Shown one piece after another: positions 60,408-64,000 of a DNA stretch of 64,000 nt. Position 1 is the first letter of the stretch. The number at the start of each line of letters is the position of its first letter. This stretch comes from Selenomonadaceae bacterium. GTDB lineage: Bacteria > Bacillota > Negativicutes > Selenomonadales > Selenomonadaceae. The stretch lies in NCBI GenBank assembly GCA_017515635.1, contig JAFWFO010000037.1, positions 1-64,000 of the forward strand, in the 5' to 3' direction. The notes below the pieces were generated by a model. That model was not told where the DNA came from, ran no database searches, and saw only the letters and a list, made by a program, of their open reading frames with translations. A program made the translations under genes and the position numbers.

Positions 60408-61448
60408 ATGGCCAACACAACCAAAAAAAACATTGATAAAAAACGTAAGGCAATGCAACGCCGAAACAGGACGAAAGTTTTTCGGCTGATTTTTACGTTG
60501 GTAATTTTGGGCGCGCTGGTCTCGGCAGTTTTATTTGTCGCTTACGGTATATACAACGCGGGCACTCGCGTTTATAATGAATTCGCCGACATGTACCAGG
60601 GCTACAACGACAGGCGCACGGCACGCACGGGCGGCCCCGTCGATCCGAAATTTGAAAGTTACACAAACATTTTGATTCTCGGCGTTGACGACAGCGAAGA
60701 GCCGGAAGCCGATACGATTTTGGTTTTGAGTTTCGCCAACGAAACGGGCAAGTCGCGAATAATTTCAATCCCACGCGATACGTTGGTAACTTCGCGCAGA
60801 GTTTCGGGCGCACTCGGCACGTTGTACGGCACAGGCGGCGCAAATCTCCTCGTCCGCGAAGTTTCAAACCTGCTTAACGTTCCGATTCATCAATACATAA
60901 TTATCGACTTGCAAACTTTTGCGGAGCTGATTGACGTTTTGGGCGGACTTGATATTTACGTCGAAGAAAACATGGATTACGAAGACGAAGCGGCAGGCTT
61001 GTCGATTCACATTCCGCAAGGCTATCAGCATCTTTCGGGCGAAGACGTGCAAAAATATCTGCGTTGGCGCGGCGAAAAACTCGGCGACATGGGACGCGTT
61101 CAACGTCAACAAAAATTTATCAAAGCTCTTTACGCCAAAGTTCTGCAACTGGAGACTCTGCCGAAACTGCCCGCCATTGCCGACATTTTCCGCAACCGCA
61201 TGGAGACAAGCGCGGAAATTTTCGACTCGGCACATTTGGCGAACGTTCTGCGAAAAATGAGTTCCGATCCGCCGTCGACATTGTTGCTCCCCGGTTCGGA
61301 AAATGTTGACGGCGCATGGGTACCGAACATTGCGGAAATCGAAGCGCGTATCGGCGAACTTTTTCCGTTTCAAGATATGGTTCAGCATTCCGACGAAGGC
61401 GACGCGGACAGCGAAGTTATCGACGGCGAAGTTACGACAAACGAATAA
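60408..61448 (+). CDS. lytR: LytR-CpsA-Psr (LCP) family protein
   Basis: 346 residues. Basic N-terminus, one membrane anchor (IFTLVILGALVSAVLFVAYGIY), then the LCP domain: NILILGVDDSEEPEADTILVLS, IISIPRDTLV, VIDVLGGLDIYVEENMDYED and QKYLRWRGEKLGDMGRVQRQQKF. LCP enzymes attach glycopolymers to peptidoglycan or act as hydrolases in diderms. The start is ATG at 60408, with only a weak site (GGAAGCGAG) upstream. The dispersed repeat inserted before it may have displaced the original leader. Confidence 0.92.
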   Translation: MANTTKKNIDKKRKAMQRRNRTKVFRLIFTLVILGALVSAVLFVAYGIYNAGTRVYNEFADMYQGYNDRRTARTGGPVDPKFESYTNILILGVDDSEEPEADTILVLSFANETGKSRIISIPRDTLVTSRRVSGALGTLYGTGGANLLVREVSNLLNVPIHQYIIIDLQTFAELIDVLGGLDIYVEENMDYEDEAAGLSIHIPQGYQHLSGEDVQKYLRWRGEKLGDMGRVQRQQKFIKALYAKVLQLETLPKLPAIADIFRNRMETSAEIFDSAHLANVLRKMSSDPPSTLLLPGSENVDGAWVPNIAEIEARIGELFPFQDMVQHSDEGDADSEVIDGEVTTNE

Positions 61449-61471
61449 ATTTTTATCGGAGGCGATTTGAT

Positions 61472-61816
61472 TTGAAAACTTTTGACCTGGCTTTGAAAAT
61501 TTGCAAGGCGGCGAGCGACAAAAAGGCAAGCGAAGTCATCACGATGGACATGCGCGGGCTGATGTTCTCGACGGATTATTTTGTCGTGTGCTCAGCTCAA
61601 ACGGCCACGCAAGTTCGCGCCATTGCCGACAACATTGAAGAGGAACTCGACAAAGCCGGAATTCATTACAGCCACCGCGAAGGCTATCACGAAGGCGAAT
61701 GGATTCTGCTTGATTACGGCGATGTTGTCGCGCACATCTTTAAAGAAGAAAACCGCCAATATTACGCGCTCGAACAACTTTGGAGCGAGGCGAAAATAAA
61801 AATCTATGAAGACTGA
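61472..61816 (+). CDS. rsfS: ribosome silencing factor RsfS
   Basis: 114 residues. ASEVITMDMRGLMFSTDYFVVCSAQTATQVRAIADNIEEEL, then GEWILLDYGDVVAHIFKEENRQYYALEQLW, the classic RsfS/Iojap pattern. It binds uL14 and blocks subunit joining in stationary phase. TTG start at 61472, 9 nt after CGGAGG. Overlaps cvfB by 11 nt. Confidence 0.96.
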   Translation: MKTFDLALKICKAASDKKASEVITMDMRGLMFSTDYFVVCSAQTATQVRAIADNIEEELDKAGIHYSHREGYHEGEWILLDYGDVVAHIFKEENRQYYALEQLWSEAKIKIYED

Positions 61817-62663
61817 ATTGAAGCCCGCAACCGTCGCGGAACTTAAAGTTGTCCGTCAAAACGAAATGGGCGCATTTCTCGACGCGGGCACGGGCAACAC
61901 GTCGAACGATATTTTGTTGCACAAGGCGCAACAGACGGCGGAAGTTTCAATCGGCGACGTTGTGAAAGTTTTTCTGTACCTTGACCCGAAAAAACGCTTG
62001 ACGGCGAGTATGCGCGTCCCGAAAATGCGTGAAGGACAAATTGCCCGCCTGAAAGTCATTAACGTCACGGAAAACGGCGCATTTGTCGACGCGGGTGCCG
62101 AACGCGGAATTTTTATGCCGTTCGCCGAAATGATCGGGTGTCCGAAAGTCGGCGAAATTGTTTGGGCGAAACTTTACAGCGATAAATCCGGACGGCTTGC
62201 CGCGTCAATGGACGTTGCCGACGAAATTCGTCGTGCGTCGAAGCCTGCAGAAAATATCAAACTCGGCGACAACGTCAAAGGCACGATTTACAATATCACC
62301 GAGGCGGGCGCGTTCGTTTTCAGCGAAGGGCGGCATATCGTTTTTATCCCGCAAAAATATATTCCGCGTGTGCTCAGAGTCGGCGAAGTCGTCAGCGTGC
62401 GCGTGACTTTTATTCGCGACGACGGGCGACTTGACGGCTCACTTCGCGACAAGAAAGAACTTGAACTTGAGCGCGACGCCGAAAAAATTTTTGCGTTCAT
62501 GCAGAAAAACGGCGGCGAACTTGTTTTGAACGACACCAGCCCGCCCGAAAAAATTTTCGCGGTGTTCAAACTCAGCAAGGCGGCATTTAAGCGCGCAGTC
62601 GGGCATTTGTTCCGCCAAAAACGAATTCAAAAAGTCGGCGACAACTTTAAGCTTGCCGATTGA
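61806..62663 (+). CDS. cvfB: CvfB/YitL-like S1 RNA-binding protein
   Basis: 285 residues. Three or four S1-like domains (LKVINVTENGAFVDAGAERGIFMPFAEM, VKGTIYNITEAGAFVFSEGRHIVFIP) and a C-terminal winged-helix domain (IFAVFKLSKAAFKRAVGHLFRQKRIQKV). It binds RNA and influences virulence or stress genes in Firmicutes. The stop lies at the border of the inserted tnpB element. Confidence 0.93.
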   Translation: MKTELKPATVAELKVVRQNEMGAFLDAGTGNTSNDILLHKAQQTAEVSIGDVVKVFLYLDPKKRLTASMRVPKMREGQIARLKVINVTENGAFVDAGAERGIFMPFAEMIGCPKVGEIVWAKLYSDKSGRLAASMDVADEIRRASKPAENIKLGDNVKGTIYNITEAGAFVFSEGRHIVFIPQKYIPRVLRVGEVVSVRVTFIRDDGRLDGSLRDKKELELERDAEKIFAFMQKNGGELVLNDTSPPEKIFAVFKLSKAAFKRAVGHLFRQKRIQKVGDNFKLAD

Positions 62664-62800
62664 ACCTCCCCCCGCCTGTAGAGGCGGGGGATTCATGAGA
62701 AGTTTGGAAGTCAAGCTACCCTTATTCTCAAAGGTCTGTTCAAAAGACCCACACACAGTCGCTCAAAATTGAGGTTCTGCTTACTTTTGCGCAAAATGTT
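62664..62800 (-). ncRNA. possible omega (reRNA) region of the second tnpB
   Basis: The tnpB 3' end plus the downstream tail with the G-C rich hairpin at 62669-62690 is where the guide RNA of TnpB elements is made. The guide would be read from flanking cvfB sequence. Limits are approximate. Confidence 0.3.
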
Positions 62801-63945
62801 AGCCGCGCCGTTTACGTCTGCATTTATCAGCCTGCCACTGTTCGACCTGTACAAGCCGCGCTGAATTCTCTTGCCGCTGAATGTTCCACTGTATGGTTTT
62901 TCGGCATCGTAGACAGGCAAGAAATCCAAATCCAAAAAGCTTGCCTTCGACGTGTAACTTTCTTCTTGCTCAACGTAATTCATGCCATAACGTGCACAAA
63001 AATTTTCCAACTGCCGACGCAATGCGCCGAACGGAATTTGCACGAAGTTTTGATTGTTGCGCTTGCCCAAATTTATTTTGCGCTTGAAGTCGGGATTGTA
63101 GCCGCAAATAATTGTGCCGATGTCGTTGGCTATGCAGAAATTTATGATGTAGCGGGCGTTTTTCTTCATGTAGTCGTTGACGCGGTTATTTCTCTTCAAT
63201 GTGATTCGTTCAATAAGTCGTGAAGAAAATTTTCCTTGTTTCCAAAGGATTGATTGAAGATGTGCGCGGCGTTTGTTCCAATTCCGATTGATATGTTTAA
63301 GTTTACGTCCGTCCATTATGAACGAAGTCCCGAAATTGGTTACGCACGTCGCCAAATTATCAAGCCGATGTCAATCGCCAATGAATTTTCGTGATTCAAC
63401 TGCAAATTTGCTTCGTCAACTTCATAGCAGTACGCGATTTTGAACGCCCGACCTTTGTACAGTGGAATTATCTTGACTTCGCGGATTTTCTTGCCTAGAA
63501 GTCGTTTGGGAACTTTGATTCGGATTCTGTGATTATTCAGCACGCTTGAATAAGTTCGGCTTTGCGGCACAGTCAAATATCCGTTTTGAATGCTTATAGA
63601 ATTGCCGGTGATTATTAGGTTGTACAAGCCGCCTTTATTGCGGTAGCGCGGCGGATGAGCACTTTTAACTTTACCAACTGTTGCAAAGAACGACTTAAAG
63701 GCAAAATCTACCGCTCGCAACGTCTGCTGTGCCATATTCGATTGCAGGAGCTTGTAGTTGTCATTGTCTTTGCACTCGTGATAGTTTCTCTCGAAGCGTA
63801 AGTAGGTTTTGTCCGCAAAGAATTTTTGACGGACATTGTAGAGTGCGAAATTATACAGGCAGTTGCTGAAAAAACACAGCTCGCGAAGTTGAAAATATTC
63901 CGCTTTGGTTAATCCGCGAATCATGTTTATTTGCGTCAGATACAT
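62711..63945 (-). pseudogene. tnpB: tnpB, frameshifted by one base
   Basis: Two frames (63340-63945 and 62711 to about 63355) join into one 411-residue TnpB. The first ends NSLAIDIGL then leaves frame. The second continues LATCVTNFGTSFIMDGRKL, so RuvC motif I is split exactly at the lesion. The DNA reads GGCTTGATAATTTGGCG where GGC TTG AAT AAT TTG GCG is expected: one A missing. Later motifs are intact: SYTSKASFLD, FSGKRIQRGLYRS and INADVNGAANILRK. ATG at 63945 behind GAGGTGAG. It belongs to a different TnpB subgroup from the copy at 5545 and lacks that copy's CxxC ribbon. Confidence 0.88.
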
Positions 63946-64000
63946 GTTCTCACCTCTTTTCGGAAGAACTATTACATGTTTGCAAGCAAAATACAACTTG

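Larger units (their letters stand above)
62661..64000 (-). mobile_element. second IS200/IS605-like tnpB-only element, right end present, left end near window edge
   Basis: The right end is marked by a strong hairpin (CCCCCGCCT/AGGCGGGGG, 62669-62690) next to TTGAACC at the cvfB stop, the layout usual for this family. It contains the frameshifted tnpB below. The left end must lie at or beyond 63945-64000. No tnpA. Confidence 0.7.

Noticed and set aside
62669..62690. Terminator of cvfB
   Set aside because: The strong hairpin has no T-run on the plus strand and fits better as the right-end hairpin of the tnpB element.

Overview
The window is chromosomal DNA from a diderm Firmicute, most likely an uncultured member of the Negativicutes (Selenomonadales/Veillonellales side). 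Two gene sets support this. One is Gram-positive in character: proB-proA-nadD-yqeK-lytR-rsfS-cvfB, yqeG and an elongator/initiator tRNA set with encoded CCA. The other is outer-membrane machinery: a BamA with three POTRA-like repeats, TamB, TolC, an RND pump, and an MlaE-MlaF-MlaD set whose MlaD carries a C-terminal beta-barrel-like tail, as described for Veillonella. Start codons are often TTG or GTG behind strong GGAGG sites.

Layout. 1-240: three tRNAs (Met, Thr, fMet) on the minus strand. 522-6660: a tandem double OGT-like glycosyltransferase, a sodium:alanine symporter and a stand-alone tnpB. 6704-22733 (minus): bamA, tamB, tolC, acrB (frameshifted), acrA, mlaD, a small SPFH-tail-like membrane protein, mlaF and mlaE, all aimed at building or maintaining the outer membrane. 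22997-30363 (plus): mreB, then four tandem paralogous solute-binding proteins, one permease, one ABC ATPase with an extra C-terminal domain, a DUF805 protein and a small secreted protein. 30420-34726 (minus): DUF1294, DUF4127, a HAD phosphatase, a degenerate FtsZ-like protein and a PP2A-like phosphatase. 35185-44976: an ABC-2 permease/universal stress protein fusion, a HlyD remnant, a TPR protein, a PH-domain protein, serS, a large Hsp70-like protein, small secreted and HTH proteins, and ubiX. 45052-51616 (minus): cobJ, an NlpC/P60 enzyme, mupG and murQ (MurNAc-6-phosphate recycling), a polysaccharide deacetylase, a TIM-barrel protein, VanW and YqeG. 51769-62663 (plus): TetR with the radical SAM enzyme AhbC, a secreted hydrolase, an unknown protein, proB, an NlpC/P60 enzyme, proA, a 49-residue membrane protein, nadD, yqeK, lytR, rsfS and cvfB. 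62664-64000: a second, frameshifted tnpB element running off the right edge.

Most striking observations. (1) The four solute-binding proteins (24043-27492) look circularly permuted: the usual second lobe comes first and the usual first lobe last. They share one permease and an ATPase that ends in an RsbW/GHKL-like domain. (2) A small palindrome-headed insertion occurs at three unrelated loci (28232, 45012, 58921). Each time it sits between direct repeats of flanking sequence, and the palindrome shows a compensatory change. (3) A dispersed repeat of about 172 bp with three hairpins (350-520 and 60188-60360) has compensated stem differences between its copies. (4) An FtsZ-family protein at 33107 has lost both the GTP-binding signature loop and the catalytic T7-loop residues.

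Intergenic DNA also carries heptamer-type tandem repeats at several operon junctions, one of which ends murQ early, and a TTTCAAA-based array at 34934-35130. Two single-base deletions (acrB, second tnpB) could be real lesions or assembly errors. All family assignments come from reading motifs; no database search was possible.
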